Shown here one piece after another: positions 5,275 through 5,333 of a stretch of 5,333 bases of DNA. Position 1 is the first letter of the stretch, and each line of letters opens with the position of its first letter. Under the pieces are notes generated by a model. The model was given only the letters and a program-made list of their open reading frames with translations. It searched no databases and had not been told where the DNA came from. The position numbers were made by a program, and so were the translations under genes. Location of the stretch: assembly GCA_902836505.1 (NCBI GenBank), contig CADFQU010000081.1, positions 1-5,333 of the forward strand, written 5' to 3'. The stretch comes from Streptococcaceae bacterium. GTDB taxonomy: Bacteria; Bacillota; Bacilli; Lactobacillales; Streptococcaceae.

Positions 5275-5333
5275 ATGAAGAAAAAATGGTGGCATGATGC
5301 TGTGATTTATCAGATCTATCCCAAGAGTTTTTA
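5275..5333 (+). CDS. Alpha-glucosidase-type GH13 enzyme, N-terminal fragment (runs off right edge)
   Basis: Only 19 codons are in the window: MKKKWWHDAVIYQIYPKSF. The WW-x-x-AV-I/V-YQ-I/V-YP-K/R-SF opening is the first strand of the catalytic barrel in GH13 oligo-1,6-glucosidase, dextran glucosidase (DexB-like), trehalose-6-phosphate hydrolase and related intracellular enzymes. There is no signal peptide, so the enzyme would be cytoplasmic and act on imported oligosaccharides or sugar phosphates. The start has AGGAG (5264-5268) 6 nt upstream. A clear sigma-A promoter and a near-match cre site precede it, in keeping with carbon-catabolite control. The fragment cannot separate DexB from related members, so no symbol is given. 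Confidence 0.85.
   Translation, partial: MKKKWWHDAVIYQIYPKSF

Overview
The window looks like chromosomal DNA of a low-GC Gram-positive coccus, most likely an oral or viridans-group Streptococcus. This is inferred from protein style, A/T-rich intergenic regions, strong AGGAG ribosome binding sites, and a chorismate-binding enzyme fused to a short aminodeoxychorismate lyase domain. Nothing seen identifies the species.

Layout. Positions 1-1243 (minus strand) hold a two-gene ABC exporter: an ATPase of the bacitracin-resistance/lantibiotic-immunity type (335-1243), then the N-terminal part of its membrane permease, which runs off the left edge (1-280). Positions 1244-1615 carry no gene. They hold a probable promoter for the exporter, an intrinsic terminator facing left (1341-1374), and a compact element of nested inverted repeats (1398-1531) that folds on paper into a closed junction with three hairpins. 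Positions 1616-4002 (minus strand) are an operon of a PabB-PabC fusion, making 4-aminobenzoate for folate, and a small alpha/beta hydrolase. The two reading frames overlap by 4 bp. The pabB promoter sits so close to its ATG that the mRNA is predicted to be leaderless.

Positions 4003-4120 form a divergent control region with two extended -10 promoters and a 15-bp palindrome between them. To the right (plus strand) is a multi-spanning membrane protein of the acyltransferase-3 family (4121-5161), followed by a terminator overlapping its stop codon. Then come a good sigma-A promoter, a near-match catabolite-repression (cre) site over the predicted transcription start, and the first 19 codons of a GH13 alpha-glucosidase-type enzyme that runs off the right edge.

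The genes form four independent transcription units: peptide/antibiotic export, folate precursor synthesis, envelope modification, and carbohydrate use. They do not look like one pathway. No complete novel system is evident. The least explained item is the structured intergenic element at 1398-1531, and the pabB start is the most unusual gene-expression feature.
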